Part shown: piece after piece, positions 33,721 through 43,747 of the stretch
Numbering within the stretch: position 1 is the stretch's first letter
How the letters are laid out: the number at the start of each line of letters is the position of its first letter
NCBI RefSeq assembly: GCF_014636315.1
Contig: NZ_BMED01000006.1
Span: 434,001-498,000, forward strand
Origin: Parundibacterium terreum
GTDB taxonomy: Bacteria; Pseudomonadota; Gammaproteobacteria; Burkholderiales; Burkholderiaceae_D
Direction: 5' to 3'
Length of the DNA: 64,000 nucleotides
Translations under genes and position numbers: made by a program
Notes under the pieces: model-generated
Database searches by the model: none
Told to the model about the DNA's origin: nothing
What the model saw: the letters and a program-made list of their open reading frames with translations, nothing else

Positions 33721-36144
33721 TCAGGAAGATTGCAGTTTTTCCTGCGGCGGGAACAGATAGGTGCTCTCGAATTCTGCCGGAGTCAGGGCCGGCGAATACA
33801 GGAAACCCTGCAACTCGTCACAGCCCAGGGTTTGCAGGAAGGCGCGCTGCTCTTCGGTTTCAACTCCTTCTGCAATGACCTTCAATTTCAATGCATGCCC
33901 CAGGCTGGCGATTGCGGTGACGATGGCGACATCGCTTTCATCATCCGGCAAGTGCTGGACAAAGGAGCGGTCTATCTTCAGCTTGCTGATGGGGAAGCGC
34001 TTCAGGTAGCTGAGGCTGGAATAGCCGGTGCCGAAATCGTCAATTGCCATCTTGACGCCCAGCTTGGCCAGGGATTCCAGTACCCTCAGCGCCTCATTGG
34101 CATCCCGTACCAGGATGGATTCGGTCAGTTCCAGTTCTATGCGGTCCGGCGCCAGACCGGCTTCCTGCAAGGCCATGGCCAGGTTTTCGACAAAGTCGGA
34201 CTGCTGGAACTGCAGCGCTGACACATTGATCGATACCCTGAGTACCTGGTTGCCCTGATTCCATTTTGCCGCCTGCTTGATGGCGCTGGCCATTACCCAG
34301 TTGCCGATGGCGACGATGACGCCGGTTTCCTCCGCAATGGGGATGAACTGCGCCGGGCTGATCTCGCCCATGTCTTTGTCGTTCCAGCGCAGCAGCGCTT
34401 CGGCGCCTATCACCTGGCCGCTGGCCAGGTCTATCAGCGGCTGGTAATGCAGGCGGAAGCTGTCATGCTCCAGCGCCTGCCGCATCGCATGGTCCAGCTT
34501 CATGCGTGACAACAGGCCGATATTCATCTGGCGCTGATAGAAGCGGAAATCGGAACGGCCGCGCTCCTTGACGTGGTACATCGCGCTGTCGGCATTTTTG
34601 ATCAGGTCATCCATCGTCATGCCGTCGGCCGGATACAGGGCCACGCCTATGCTGCAGGTGACAGTGAAGCTCATGCCGTCCAGCGTGAACGGCACGTTCA
34701 ATTCTTCCAATACCCGGCGCGCGCAAATTTCCGCGCCGCTGGCGTCAGCCTGATGCAGCAGCAAGACAAATTCATCGCCGCCGAGGCGGGATGCGGTATC
34801 CACCTGGCGTATGCATTTCTTCAGCCGTTCAGTTACCTCGATCAGAACGCGGTCGCCAAAAGGATGGCCCAGCGAATCATTGATCTGCTTGAAGTGATCG
34901 AGATCGATGAACAGCAAGGCAAACGTGCTGTTGCTGCGGCTGGCGACGCCTATGGACTGCTTGATCCTCTCGGCCAGCAACAGGCGGTTCGGCAAGCCGG
35001 TCAGGATGTCGGAAAAAGCCAGTTCCTCGATCTTTTGCTTGGCCGTATGGGTTTCCGTCCTGTCCTTGAAAAAACCTATGTAGTGTATGGTCTTCCCGTC
35101 TTCATCCTGCACCCGCACCAGCGAGATCATGCACAGGTAGGCATGGCCGTTCTTGCGGCGATTCCACAATTCGCCTTCCCAGAAACCCTTGATTTCCAGC
35201 TCTTCCAGCAACTTCTCTACCTGGTCGTTATTGCTTTGCTCGGAAAAGAAATCACGCGGCGTCTGCCCTATCATTTCTTCTTCGTGATAGCTGGTCAGCC
35301 GTTCAAAGCTGGGGTTGGTGGTGATGATCTTTTGTTCGCCGTCGGTGATGAAGATGGCATCGGTGCTGGATTCAAATACCTTGGCGGCCAGTTGCAGGCG
35401 GGCTTCGTCAGCCAGGCGCTGCGTGATGTCGCGGTAGGAATAGACCCGGCCTATGGGGCGGCCGCGCGCATATTGCGGCAGCGTGACGCGCTCCAGGATT
35501 TTCCCCGAGCGCAGCACCAGCACATCGGTTGCCTCCATCAACGGGGAGCGCGCAATCGTGCCCAGCCGCTCCATGTAATGGCCCGCATCCACCATGCATT
35601 TGTCCATCCAGGAATAGATGGCGGCGTCGTCGCGCTGCGTCAGCAAGTCTTCCGGCAAGCCCCATAGCTTGGCGAACAAATGGTTATAACTGCGGATTGC
35701 GCCGTCCAGGTCAGTCACCAGGATGCCATCGGCGGTTGATTCCAGCGTTGCCCTCAGTTCGGCGATCAGTTTTTCCAGCTCGTTTTCTACCTGGCGCTGG
35801 CTGGTATGATCGCGGATCGCGACCACGTAGACGGAATTATCCAGCCCCACCTTGACCAGCGATACGCGGCGTTCCACCTGTATCGTGCTGCCATCCTGGC
35901 GCTGCAGCAGCGTTTCGGAAAAAATATTGTCGGACAGGCCGGCGGCCACGTCTTCCCAGAAGAACAGGTCTTCCGGCGCGGCTGCCAGTTCCACCACGGC
36001 GGTGCCCATTAGCGTATCCGGCGGCAGGCGCAGCAGCGTGTGCGCGGAGCGGTTGGCTCCGAGTATGCGCAATTGTATAGGGTCGACCAGTAATACAGCC
36101 TCCAGCATTCCTTCTATCAGCGGCTGCCACTGGTGCGGTTTCAT
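33721..36144 (-). CDS. PAS-GGDEF-EAL bifunctional c-di-GMP protein
   Basis: The 807-residue soluble protein has three PAS-like sensor segments (about 8-120, 125-245 and 255-375). A GGDEF domain follows with an intact RLGGDEF active site, then an EAL domain with GAEALLRW, the catalytic region DDFGTGYSSLSYLKRFP, and EGVETEEQ. Both domains look catalytically competent, so it may make or degrade cyclic di-GMP depending on the PAS input. There is no membrane segment. Its start overlaps the stop of the upstream HD-GYP gene by four bases, coupling the two. Confidence 0.94.
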   Translation of the reverse strand: MKPHQWQPLIEGMLEAVLLVDPIQLRILGANRSAHTLLRLPPDTLMGTAVVELAAAPEDLFFWEDVAAGLSDNIFSETLLQRQDGSTIQVERRVSLVKVGLDNSVYVVAIRDHTSQRQVENELEKLIAELRATLESTADGILVTDLDGAIRSYNHLFAKLWGLPEDLLTQRDDAAIYSWMDKCMVDAGHYMERLGTIARSPLMEATDVLVLRSGKILERVTLPQYARGRPIGRVYSYRDITQRLADEARLQLAAKVFESSTDAIFITDGEQKIITTNPSFERLTSYHEEEMIGQTPRDFFSEQSNNDQVEKLLEELEIKGFWEGELWNRRKNGHAYLCMISLVRVQDEDGKTIHYIGFFKDRTETHTAKQKIEELAFSDILTGLPNRLLLAERIKQSIGVASRSNSTFALLFIDLDHFKQINDSLGHPFGDRVLIEVTERLKKCIRQVDTASRLGGDEFVLLLHQADASGAEICARRVLEELNVPFTLDGMSFTVTCSIGVALYPADGMTMDDLIKNADSAMYHVKERGRSDFRFYQRQMNIGLLSRMKLDHAMRQALEHDSFRLHYQPLIDLASGQVIGAEALLRWNDKDMGEISPAQFIPIAEETGVIVAIGNWVMASAIKQAAKWNQGNQVLRVSINVSALQFQQSDFVENLAMALQEAGLAPDRIELELTESILVRDANEALRVLESLAKLGVKMAIDDFGTGYSSLSYLKRFPISKLKIDRSFVQHLPDDESDVAIVTAIASLGHALKLKVIAEGVETEEQRAFLQTLGCDELQGFLYSPALTPAEFESTYLFPPQEKLQSS

Positions 36145-37442
36145 GGCATATCCCCTGCAGGAACCAGTTCACGGCTACGCTCGAAGAAATAGCACAGGCG
36201 CTTGCGCGGGGACAGATAGTCGTAGGCTGCCTTGGGCAGCTGTATCGGCTTCAGGCTGCGGTGTATGCCCAGGTTGGCCTCGGCTTCCAGGTTGATGATC
36301 AGCGCATCGTCGCGCGGCACTTCCGGGTTGTGTATCAATATCCTCGGCTTGATAGGACGGGAAGAATTGACCGAAACAACCATCGCATATCTTTCATCGG
36401 TCAGTTGCACTACCGAGCCGGGTGGGTAGATGCCCATCATCCGTATGAACGCAGTCAGCGTAGGGATGTGGAACTGGGTTTTAAACTGGGTGAAGATTTG
36501 CGACAGTGCCTCGTGCGGCGTAATCGCCAGCGCCGGATTGCCGGGATTGCACAGATTGTCATAGCGGTTGACCAGCGCAACGATACGGCTCAGCGGCGAC
36601 ATCTTGTCGGTCCTGATCTGGCTCGGGTAGCCGCTGCCGTCTGCATGCTCGTGGTGCTGGCCTATCAGCAACATCGCGTGGGCGGACAGACCCATCTTGC
36701 GGCCCATCGTGACGCCATGGGCGACGTGGCCCTGATACAGCTGGCGCTCTGCATAACTGAAATGCTCATCCAGCCAGCGCAAGCGGTCCGGCAATTCCAT
36801 CTTGCCTATGTCGTGCAGCAGCGCGCCTATGCCGAGCTCCAGCATTTCTGCCTTGCTCAGCTCCATTGCCTTGCCCAGCAACAGCGAAATGACGGTGACA
36901 TTGATGGAATGCAGCGAAGTCTTTTCGCCGGCTTTTTCGGACAGCAGGCGTATCGCGGCTTCATCTTCGGTCAGGATTTCCTGCAAGAAGGAGTGAATCA
37001 GGTTTTCTGCATGCTCGCGCGCGACTTGCGGCTGTGCGTGCACCGAATCAATCACCATCTTGAAAGTCTGCGTGGCGTGATTGAACTGCTTTTCGCAGGC
37101 CATAAGGCTGGCTTGCTGGCCTGCCAGCAATTCGCGCCGCTTGCGGGTTTCCGCCGCTTTCGGGGATTCTACTTCTACCAGCAGCGGTTTCACCGGCGGC
37201 TCTATGCCTGCGGCCTGGGCAGCATCGGCAATGGCTTCGGCCTGGGATTCGGGTGTGCTTTTTTCCGGGGAATAGCGTATGCGTTCCAGGCCCAGCGAAC
37301 GTATGGCAGCGATCTGTTCCTGGCTGGTGATGGAAAAACTATTGACGGGAAACGGGTGGTCCATCCAGCCTATGTCAAGATACACAAACATCCCAATGCG
37401 CAATTGGGAGAGATCTATAAATTGTGGGTAGGTATCAGTCAT
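36141..37442 (-). CDS. HD-GYP domain phosphodiesterase with N-terminal DUF3391-like domain
   Basis: The 433-residue protein begins with a DUF3391-like region (IDLSQLRIGMFVYLDIGWMDHPFP). It contains an HD-GYP domain with HDIGKMELPDRL and HHEHADGSGYP, the metal-binding and signature motifs of c-di-GMP phosphodiesterases. It is the first gene of a two-gene unit with the PAS-GGDEF-EAL protein, so two c-di-GMP enzymes are made together. Their opposing or additive activity probably tunes a local pool; that is inference. Confidence 0.93.
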   Translation of the reverse strand: MTDTYPQFIDLSQLRIGMFVYLDIGWMDHPFPVNSFSITSQEQIAAIRSLGLERIRYSPEKSTPESQAEAIADAAQAAGIEPPVKPLLVEVESPKAAETRKRRELLAGQQASLMACEKQFNHATQTFKMVIDSVHAQPQVAREHAENLIHSFLQEILTEDEAAIRLLSEKAGEKTSLHSINVTVISLLLGKAMELSKAEMLELGIGALLHDIGKMELPDRLRWLDEHFSYAERQLYQGHVAHGVTMGRKMGLSAHAMLLIGQHHEHADGSGYPSQIRTDKMSPLSRIVALVNRYDNLCNPGNPALAITPHEALSQIFTQFKTQFHIPTLTAFIRMMGIYPPGSVVQLTDERYAMVVSVNSSRPIKPRILIHNPEVPRDDALIINLEAEANLGIHRSLKPIQLPKAAYDYLSPRKRLCYFFERSRELVPAGDMP

Positions 37443-37639
37443 GGAGCCAGTGCTGTTTGCTTGCCTTCGTGAACCCGCATATTCCGTGCTTCATTACTTG
37501 CATTATTAACATGTAAAATGAGAAAAATCCATTACTTTTGGAGTTTGCGCTTTTTTAAACGGCAAATCCCGGGCTTTTAATATAAAAAGCGCCATTCTCA
37601 TTTTGGATAAGTCTAAGAGTTTTCTTGGAGGGTATTCTA

Positions 37640-37678
37640 ATGGATATTAGGCCGCTTCTTGCTGCCGTGTGGAAATGA
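37640..37678 (+). CDS. Possible 12-residue leader-type peptide
   Basis: MDIRPLLAAVWK is preceded by GGAGGG with seven-base spacing, an unusually good ribosome site for an intergenic region. The plus-strand terminator about 110 bases further on would give a short transcript. Nothing downstream on the plus strand could be regulated by it, so it may instead be a small RNA with a dual-function frame, or chance. Confidence 0.25.
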   Translation: MDIRPLLAAVWK

Positions 37679-37787
37679 TTGTGCTGAGACTGTTGCGAAA
37701 TGTGTCCGGGCAAGCTTTTTCCCGTGATGAATTAGGCAATTAATAAGCAACTAAGTACTGATCTTAGAGTCCCGCTTCTAAGCCCGG

Positions 37788-37816
37788 CGAGGCTATTGTC
37801 AAAAACAATAGCCTCT
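37788..37816 (+). terminator. Plus-strand rho-independent terminator
   Basis: GAGGCTATTGT and ACAATAGCCTC form an 11-base-pair stem with a CAAAA loop, followed by TTTTT. The T-run is on the plus strand. On the minus strand, where metH is read, the stem could still act but without a U tract. Confidence 0.75.
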
Positions 37817-37833
37817 TTTTCACAGAAACAGGA

Positions 37834-40800
37834 TCAGAGATTTGGCGCCAGCCAGCGCTCCACATCTTCCTTGTTCACGTTACGGCGTTTTGCCATATCG
37901 CTCACCTGGTCGTCGCCTATCTTACCGACGCTGAAATACTTGGATTCGGGGTGGGCAAAATAGAAACCGGATACTGCCGCGCCGGGTATCATCGCGAACG
38001 ACTCGGTGATGTGCATGTCGATTTCTTCGCACTGCATCAGCTTGAAGGCATCCGCCTTGACCGTATGCTCGGGGCAGGCCGGATAGCCTGGGGCCGGACG
38101 TATGCCTTGATACGCTTCCTTGATCAGCGCCTCGTTGCTGAGGTTTTCATCGCTGATATAGCCCCACAAATCCTTGCGTACCCTTTCATGCAGATGTTCG
38201 GCAAAGGCTTCGGCCAGACGGTCTGCCAGCGACTTCAGCATGATGCTGCTGTAATCGTCATGCGCATCTTCGAAGCGCTTCTCATGTTTTTCTATGCCCA
38301 GGCCCGCGGTTACCGCAAACAGGCCTATGTAGTCGGCGACACCTGAGGATTTCGGTGCAATGAAATCAGCCAGGCACTGATTGGGCCGGGCAACGCCGTC
38401 TATCACAGGTTTTTCAGTTTGCTGGCGTACGCCGTAATAGGTAAACGCCACCTGACTACGGGTTTCGTCGGTATAGATCTCGATGTCGTCGTCATTCACG
38501 CTATTGGCAGGCAGCAGCGAGATGATGCCGTTGGCTGTCAGCCAGCGGCCTTCTATGATTTTCTTCAGCATGGCCTGGCCCTCGGCAAAAACCTTGCTGG
38601 CAGCATCGCCGACCACTTCATCGGTCAGGATGGCCGGATACGGCCCCGCCAGATCCCAGGTCTGGAAGAAGGGACCCCAGTCTATATACTGGGCGATGGT
38701 GGCCAGGTCGTAGTTCTTGAAGATGCGGCGGCCGATGAACTTCGGTTTGACCGGCGCAAACTCGCCGGAAAATTCCAGCTTGGCCTTGTTGGCGCGCGCT
38801 GCCGCCAGGCTCAGCATGGGGATGGCCTTCTTGTTTGCATGCTGCACGCGGATGCGCTCGTAATCGATCGCCAGTTCTTCCACATACTGCTCGCGCTGAT
38901 CTACGGTCAGCAGCGACTGCGCCACCGATACCGAGCGCGATGCATCCGGCACATACACTACCGGACCTTCATAGTTCGGTGCAATCTTTACTGCAGTATG
39001 CGCGCGGCTGGTCGTTGCGCCGCCTATCAGCAGCGGTATCTTCAGCATGCGGAAATGCGGATCGCGCTGCATCTCCTTGGCGACATAGGCCATTTCTTCC
39101 AGCGAAGGGGTGATCAGGCCTGACAGGCCGATGATGTCGGCATTTTCCGCCTTGGCCTTGGCCAGGATTTCGGAGCAGGGCACCATCACGCCCATATTCA
39201 CGACTTCAAAGTTATTGCATTGCAGGACTACGGTGACAATGTTCTTGCCGATGTCATGCACATCGCCCTTCACGGTCGCGATGACGATCTTGCCCTTGGG
39301 CTTGGTGTCGCCGCTGCGTTTCTTTTCTTCTTCAATATACGGCACCAGGTGGGCCACCGCCTGCTTCATCACGCGCGCGGACTTCACTACCTGCGGCAGG
39401 AACATCTTTCCCTGGCCGAACAGGTCGCCGACGATATTCATGCCTGCCATCAGCGGCCCTTCGATCACCTGGATAGGGCGGCCGCCGTTGTCCATGATGG
39501 CGGCGCGTGCCTCTTCGGTGTCTTCGACTATCCATTGCGTGATGCCATGCACCATCGCATGCGACAGGCGTTTTTCCACAGGCTCGCTACGCCATTCCAG
39601 TGTCGCTTCTTCCTTCTTGCCTCCGGCTTTCAGGGTGGCGGCGAATTCGATCATGCGTTCGGTCGCGTCTTCGCGGCGGTTCAGCACGACGTCTTCCACC
39701 CGCTCACGCAGTTCCGGATCCAGTTCGCTATACACGCCGACCATGCCGGCGTTGACGATGCCCATGGTCATGCCGGCCTGGATGGCGTGGTACAGGAAGA
39801 CCGTATGGATGGCTTCGCGCGCAGGGTCATTGCCGCGGAAGCTGAAGCTGACATTGGAAACGCCGCCGCTGATCTTCGCACCGGGCAGGTTTTCATGTAT
39901 CCAGCGGGTCGCGTTGATGAAATCGACCGCGTAGTTATTGTGTTCTTCTATGCCGGTGGCAATCGCAAAGATGTTCGGATCGAAGATGATGTCTTCCGGA
40001 TCGAAATCCAGTTCCTTGATCAGCAGATCGTAGGCGCGCTTGCAGATTTCCACCTTGCGTTCATACGTATCGGCCTGGCCTTTTTCATCGAAGGCCATCA
40101 CGATCACGGCGGCGCCGTAGCGTTTGCACAGCGTGGCCTGGCGCAGGAATTCAGCCTCGCCCTCTTTCATCGAGATGGAATTGACGATGGCCTTGCCCTG
40201 CACGCATTTCAAGCCTGCCTCGATGACGCTCCATTTGGACGAGTCGATCATGATGGGCACGCGGGCGATGTCCGGTTCGGAGGCGATCAGGTTCAGGAAG
40301 CGTGTCATCGCTGCCAGTGAATCCAGCATCGCCTCATCCATATTGATATCGATGACCTGCGCGCCGTTTTCCACCTGCTGGCGGGCCACGGCCAGTGCCT
40401 CGTCATATTGCTCGTTCAGGATCAGGCGGGCGAAGGCTTTGGAGCCGGTCACGTTGGTGCGCTCGCCGACGTTGACGAACAGCGAATTGTGATCGACGAC
40501 AAAGGGTTCCAGCCCGGACAGCTTCATGCTGGACGGTACTTCAGGCACCAAGCGCGGAGCGACCGGTTGCAGCAGATCGGCGATCGCCCTGATATGCGCT
40601 GGCGTCGTACCGCAGCAGCCGCCGGCGATATTCACGAAACCGCTTTCTGCAAACTCTTTCAGCAGTGACGAGGTATCGGCAGGCAATTCGTCAAAGCCGG
40701 TATCGCTCATGGGATTGGGCAGGCCGGCATTCGGATAGATGCAGACGAAGGTGTCGGCAATCTTGGACAGTTCTTCCGCATACGGGCGCATCAGGGTTGC

Positions 40801-41580
40801 GCCCAGTGCGCAGTTCAGGCCTATCGTCAGCGGCCTTGCGTGGCGCACGGAATTCCAGAAGGCGGGCACGGTCTGGCCCGACAGGATACGGCCGGACGCA
40901 TCGGTGACGGTGCCGGAGATCATGATCGGCAATTTCTTGCCGGTTTCTTCAAAATAGGTATCGATCGCAAACAGCGCGGCCTTACAGTTCAGCGTATCGA
41001 AGATGGTTTCCACCAGCAGCACGTCGGCGCCGCCGTCAACCAGGCCACGCGTCTGTTCAAGATAGGCGGCTACCAGTTGATCAAAGCTGACATTGCGCGC
41101 TGCCGGGTCGTTCACGTCCGGCGAGATCGATGCGGTCTTAGGCGTAGGGCCGAGCGCGCCGGCAACGAAGCGCGGCTTGTCGGCGCTGCTGTATTTGTCG
41201 CAGGCAGCCCGCGCCAGTTTTGCCGATTGCACGTTCATCTCATAGGCCAGGTGTGCCATATGGTAGTCGTCCTGCGCCACCGTGGTCGCGCCAAAGGTAT
41301 TGGTCTCGATCAGGTCGGCGCCCGCGGCCAGGTATTGCTCGTGGATTTCCTGGATGATGTGCGGCTGCGTCAGCGACAGCAATTCATTATTGCCCTTGAC
41401 AAACAGCTCCCGGCCGGGACCGGTGAAGTCCTTGAAGCGCTCGCCGCGATAGTCTTCTTCGGTCAGCTTGTATTGCTGGATCATGGTACCCATCGCGCCA
41501 TCCAGGATCAGGATGCGGCGCGACAGCAGGTCGCGCAAATGGGTTTCAGTAGCGGATACGGTGGCAGGGCTATTCATCAT
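37834..41580 (-). CDS. metH: Cobalamin-dependent methionine synthase
   Basis: MetH transfers a methyl group from 5-methyltetrahydrofolate through cobalamin to homocysteine. The protein of about 1248 residues is full length. It has a homocysteine-binding domain ([13 protein letters not shown], then the zinc cysteines in [11 protein letters not shown]) and a pterin-binding domain ([14 protein letters not shown]). The B12 cap and Rossmann modules follow ([12 protein letters not shown] with the cobalt-ligand His), then the C-terminal AdoMet reactivation domain ([16 protein letters not shown]). The start is ATG at 41580 or 41577 with no strong ribosome site. A SAM-II riboswitch and terminator lie directly upstream, so expression should fall when SAM is plentiful. 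Confidence 0.98.
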   Translation of the reverse strand: MMNSPATVSATETHLRDLLSRRILILDGAMGTMIQQYKLTEEDYRGERFKDFTGPGRELFVKGNNELLSLTQPHIIQEIHEQYLAAGADLIETNTFGATTVAQDDYHMAHLAYEMNVQSAKLARAACDKYSSADKPRFVAGALGPTPKTASISPDVNDPAARNVSFDQLVAAYLEQTRGLVDGGADVLLVETIFDTLNCKAALFAIDTYFEETGKKLPIMISGTVTDASGRILSGQTVPAFWNSVRHARPLTIGLNCALGATLMRPYAEELSKIADTFVCIYPNAGLPNPMSDTGFDELPADTSSLLKEFAESGFVNIAGGCCGTTPAHIRAIADLLQPVAPRLVPEVPSSMKLSGLEPFVVDHNSLFVNVGERTNVTGSKAFARLILNEQYDEALAVARQQVENGAQVIDINMDEAMLDSLAAMTRFLNLIASEPDIARVPIMIDSSKWSVIEAGLKCVQGKAIVNSISMKEGEAEFLRQATLCKRYGAAVIVMAFDEKGQADTYERKVEICKRAYDLLIKELDFDPEDIIFDPNIFAIATGIEEHNNYAVDFINATRWIHENLPGAKISGGVSNVSFSFRGNDPAREAIHTVFLYHAIQAGMTMGIVNAGMVGVYSELDPELRERVEDVVLNRREDATERMIEFAATLKAGGKKEEATLEWRSEPVEKRLSHAMVHGITQWIVEDTEEARAAIMDNGGRPIQVIEGPLMAGMNIVGDLFGQGKMFLPQVVKSARVMKQAVAHLVPYIEEEKKRSGDTKPKGKIVIATVKGDVHDIGKNIVTVVLQCNNFEVVNMGVMVPCSEILAKAKAENADIIGLSGLITPSLEEMAYVAKEMQRDPHFRMLKIPLLIGGATTSRAHTAVKIAPNYEGPVVYVPDASRSVSVAQSLLTVDQREQYVEELAIDYERIRVQHANKKAIPMLSLAAARANKAKLEFSGEFAPVKPKFIGRRIFKNYDLATIAQYIDWGPFFQTWDLAGPYPAILTDEVVGDAASKVFAEGQAMLKKIIEGRWLTANGIISLLPANSVNDDDIEIYTDETRSQVAFTYYGVRQQTEKPVIDGVARPNQCLADFIAPKSSGVADYIGLFAVTAGLGIEKHEKRFEDAHDDYSSIMLKSLADRLAEAFAEHLHERVRKDLWGYISDENLSNEALIKEAYQGIRPAPGYPACPEHTVKADAFKLMQCEEIDMHITESFAMIPGAAVSGFYFAHPESKYFSVGKIGDDQVSDMAKRRNVNKEDVERWLAPNL

Positions 41581-41596
41581 CTTGATTTCATAAAGC

Positions 41597-41630
41597 AAAA
41601 AACCCGATCGACTTATGCAGGCGGATCGGG
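41597..41630 (-). terminator. Leader terminator (attenuator) before metH
   Basis: On the minus strand CCCGATC (41630-41624) pairs with GATCGGG (41609-41603) across a 14-base loop and runs into six T residues (41602-41597), only 17 bases before the metH ATG. It lies directly after the SAM-II aptamer, the position expected of a transcription-attenuating expression platform. Confidence 0.85.
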
Positions 41631-41634
41631 CTAT

Positions 41635-41690
41635 GTCCTTTTAGCTGCACTTATTACGCGCCCGCAATCTGAGTCTCAAATCGGCGCAAT
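41635..41690 (-). ncRNA. SAM-II riboswitch upstream of metH
   Basis: The minus-strand RNA reads GCGCC-GAUUUGA... then AUUGCGGGCGCGUAAUAAG and UGCAGCUAAAAGG. This matches, element by element, the SAM-II aptamer as I know it (GCGC-GAUUUAA... AUUGCAAGCGCGUGAUAAA-UGUAGCUAAAA). Stem P1 is GCGCC/GGCGC. The pseudoknot can form between UUGC in loop 1 and GCAG near the 3' end. Placement 55 bases upstream of methionine synthase fits its known targets in methionine and SAM metabolism. SAM binding should repress metH. Confidence 0.9.
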
Positions 41691-41884
41691 CAGCGGTCTG
41701 TAACAGGCGCCTTTTGAGTGGCTGCTACAGTTCACCAAGTCAAATTATACGTCAAATCAAGGGCTTGGGTGAAGCGGGGCAGCAGGTCTGGTTGATTTTG
41801 CAACGTCTTCTGCGCCTTCCGATGGAATAAAACAAGGCAGGCAAGAACGGTGGATGCGCATGGCAGACGAGGCATGGACAAAAA

Positions 41885-41922
41885 AAGGGCACATCACCGT
41901 TAGATTGGCGATGTGCCCCAAA
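41885..41922 (-). terminator. Rho-independent terminator after the TerC gene
   Basis: GGGCACATC and GATGTGCCC form a nine-base-pair stem; on the minus strand it is followed by a run of T residues. It lies about 65 bases after the TerC stop and separates that gene from the metH leader. Confidence 0.88.
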
Positions 41923-41985
41923 GGGAACCGTTAATTAATTTACAAAGCTGCTACCTGTTTACTGCCGTCTGCTATAGGCGCCGAC

Positions 41986-42948
41986 CTAGTGTTTTTTGTG
42001 CTCCGGCCGGGTGGCAACCAGGCTAGCGATGATGGAACTGACCAGGATGCCGCCTATGACCAGCAGCGAGATTGCGGTAGGAATATGCATCCATTGCACA
42101 ATCAACATCTTGACGCCGACAAACATCAGCACGAAGGCGAGACCGAACTTCAGCAGATGGAAGCGTTCCGCCATGTCCGCCAGCAGGAAGTACAGTGCGC
42201 GCAAGCCCATGATCGCAAAGATGTTCGACGTGAAGACAATGAAAGGATCGGTCGTAATCGCGAAGATCGCCGGTATCGAATCCACAGCAAAGATCACGTC
42301 GGAAATCTCGATCAGGATCAGTACCAGCAGCAGCGGTGTGAACAGGCGCTTGCCGCCTTCAACCACGCTGAATTTCTCGGCGCGGAAATTGTCGGTGAAG
42401 GGCAGCAGTTTCCTGGACCAGCGCAATACCGGATTGGCATTCAGGTCCGGCTCTTTTTCCGCCGATACCAGCATGCGGAAGCCGGTCACCAGCAGGAACA
42501 CGCCGAACAGGTACAGCACCCAGGCAAACTGGGTCACGACCCAGACGCCGGCCAGTATCATCACGATACGCATGACGATCGCGCCGAGCACGCCGTACAG
42601 CAATACCTTGCGCTGATATTGCAGCGGTACCGAGAAATGGCTAAAAATCAGCAGGAACACGAAGACATTGTCGACAGACAGCGATTTTTCTATCACATAG
42701 CCAGCCAGGAATTCCATCGCCTTGGCATCCGCCACGGCTGTGCCTACGGTGTCTTTCAGGTAGAGCCACAGGCCAAGGTCAAACAGCAGCGCCAAGCTGA
42801 CCCAGACGCCGGACCAGATGGCTGCTTCTTTCACGCCTACCTTGTGCGAGCGCGAACCGCCCAGCGCAAAGACGTCGAGCAGCAGCATTCCCAGCACAAA
42901 GGCGATAAAGACGGCCCACATCCAGGGCTGGGCGATGGTTTGTATCAT
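41986..42948 (-). CDS. TerC/Alx family integral membrane protein
   Basis: The 320-residue protein has about eight or nine membrane segments, starting WMWAVFIAFVLGMLLLDVFALGG. It has the family's conserved acidic sites LSVDNVFVFLLIF and EISDVIFAVDSIPAIFAIT, and ends in a His/Lys tail. Members act in metal (notably manganese) export or tellurite/alkaline stress. The Alx subgroup is often controlled by the yybP-ykoY riboswitch, but I see no such element in the short upstream gap. It follows the BI-1 family gene by 106 bases in the same direction and may be co-transcribed with it. Confidence 0.93.
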   Translation of the reverse strand: MIQTIAQPWMWAVFIAFVLGMLLLDVFALGGSRSHKVGVKEAAIWSGVWVSLALLFDLGLWLYLKDTVGTAVADAKAMEFLAGYVIEKSLSVDNVFVFLLIFSHFSVPLQYQRKVLLYGVLGAIVMRIVMILAGVWVVTQFAWVLYLFGVFLLVTGFRMLVSAEKEPDLNANPVLRWSRKLLPFTDNFRAEKFSVVEGGKRLFTPLLLVLILIEISDVIFAVDSIPAIFAITTDPFIVFTSNIFAIMGLRALYFLLADMAERFHLLKFGLAFVLMFVGVKMLIVQWMHIPTAISLLVIGGILVSSIIASLVATRPEHKKH

Positions 42949-43054
42949 GATGGTTCTTTCTTTTGCGTTGGGAGGGCTGCTTCAGCCACATCAAAATCTG
43001 TATTGGCAAGAGCGTGGGCATGGCATGCCCACCCTACGCAATCTCTACTCGATA

Positions 43055-43747
43055 TCAGTCGTCACGGCTAACAAAGCCCAGCAACTGCAACAGGCTGATG
43101 AACAGATTGAAGATCGTGATGTACAGGCTGACAGTGGCCATGATGTAGTTGGTCTGGCCGCCGCGGATAATGTCGCCGGTTTCATACAGGATCATGCCGG
43201 ACATCAGCAATACCATGACTGCGGAAATCGTCAGCGACAGGGCCGGGATCTGGAAGAAGATCGCGCCCAGGCTGGCAACGAAGGTAACCAGGATGCCGAT
43301 AGCCAGGAAGCTGCCGAGGAAGCTGAAGTCACGCTTGCTGATCAGCGCATATGCAGACAGGCCAAGGAAGATCGCGCCGGTCATACCCATCGCACCCATC
43401 ACAATCGCGCTGCCGCCAGGCATGCCGAGGTAGCGGCTGATGATGGGGCCGAGCGTGAAGCCCATGAAACCGGTCAGCGCAAACACGAAGGCAATGCCCA
43501 GGCCGCTGTTACGGAATTTGGTGGTCAGGAACAGCAGGCCGAAATAACCGACCAGCGTGAGCAATATGCCGGGACCGGGCAGCGCGAGGGCGACGCTGGC
43601 AGCAGCAGTCAGCGCACTGAACAACAGGGTCAGGGACAGCAGCGCATAGGTATTGCGCAAGACCTTGTGGGTTTCGCTGGCGCTGGCATCGATGTAGTCC
43701 ACCGTCTGCACATTACGCAGCGTGGCGCGGTTCATATTCAATTTCAT
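43055..43747 (-). CDS. Bax inhibitor-1/YccA family membrane protein
   Basis: The 230-residue protein has seven hydrophobic segments and the family features LRNTYALLSLTLLFSALTAA near the N terminus and MILYETGDIIRGGQTNYI towards the C terminus. Family members act as pH-sensitive calcium-leak channels or, as in YccA, modulate the FtsH protease. It is the upstream neighbour of TerC, so both may contribute to membrane stress or ion balance; that is inference. An AGGAGA ribosome site precedes the ATG. Confidence 0.93.
   Translation of the reverse strand: MKLNMNRATLRNVQTVDYIDASASETHKVLRNTYALLSLTLLFSALTAAASVALALPGPGILLTLVGYFGLLFLTTKFRNSGLGIAFVFALTGFMGFTLGPIISRYLGMPGGSAIVMGAMGMTGAIFLGLSAYALISKRDFSFLGSFLAIGILVTFVASLGAIFFQIPALSLTISAVMVLLMSGMILYETGDIIRGGQTNYIMATVSLYITIFNLFISLLQLLGFVSRDD

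Larger units (their letters stand above)
37443..37833. other. Intergenic region with leader-like mini-ORF and plus-strand terminator
   Basis: This 391-base gap lies between the 5' end of the HD-GYP gene and the 3' end of metH. It contains an inverted repeat (GCGCTTTTT / AAAAAGCGC, about 37548-37592). A 12-codon frame with a good GGAGGG ribosome site follows (37640-37678), and a terminator oriented on the plus strand (37788-37816). No annotated gene explains a plus-strand transcript here. Confidence 0.5.
41581..41985. other. metH leader and TerC downstream region
   Basis: This 405-base gap contains, on the minus strand, the TerC terminator, a TATAAT-like -10 sequence at about 41747-41752 and a 5' hairpin (41698-41730). 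These are followed by the SAM-II aptamer and the metH leader terminator. The part between about 41755 and 41880 shows nothing I can name. Confidence 0.75.

Noticed and set aside
41581-41750. Cobalamin or SAH riboswitch upstream of metH
   Set aside because: Neither a B12 box nor the GAGGAGCGCUGC-type SAH core is present; the sequence fits SAM-II instead.
42949-43054. yybP-ykoY manganese riboswitch before TerC
   Set aside because: The 106-base gap lacks the conserved core; it only holds a GTGGGCATG/CATGCCCAC hairpin.
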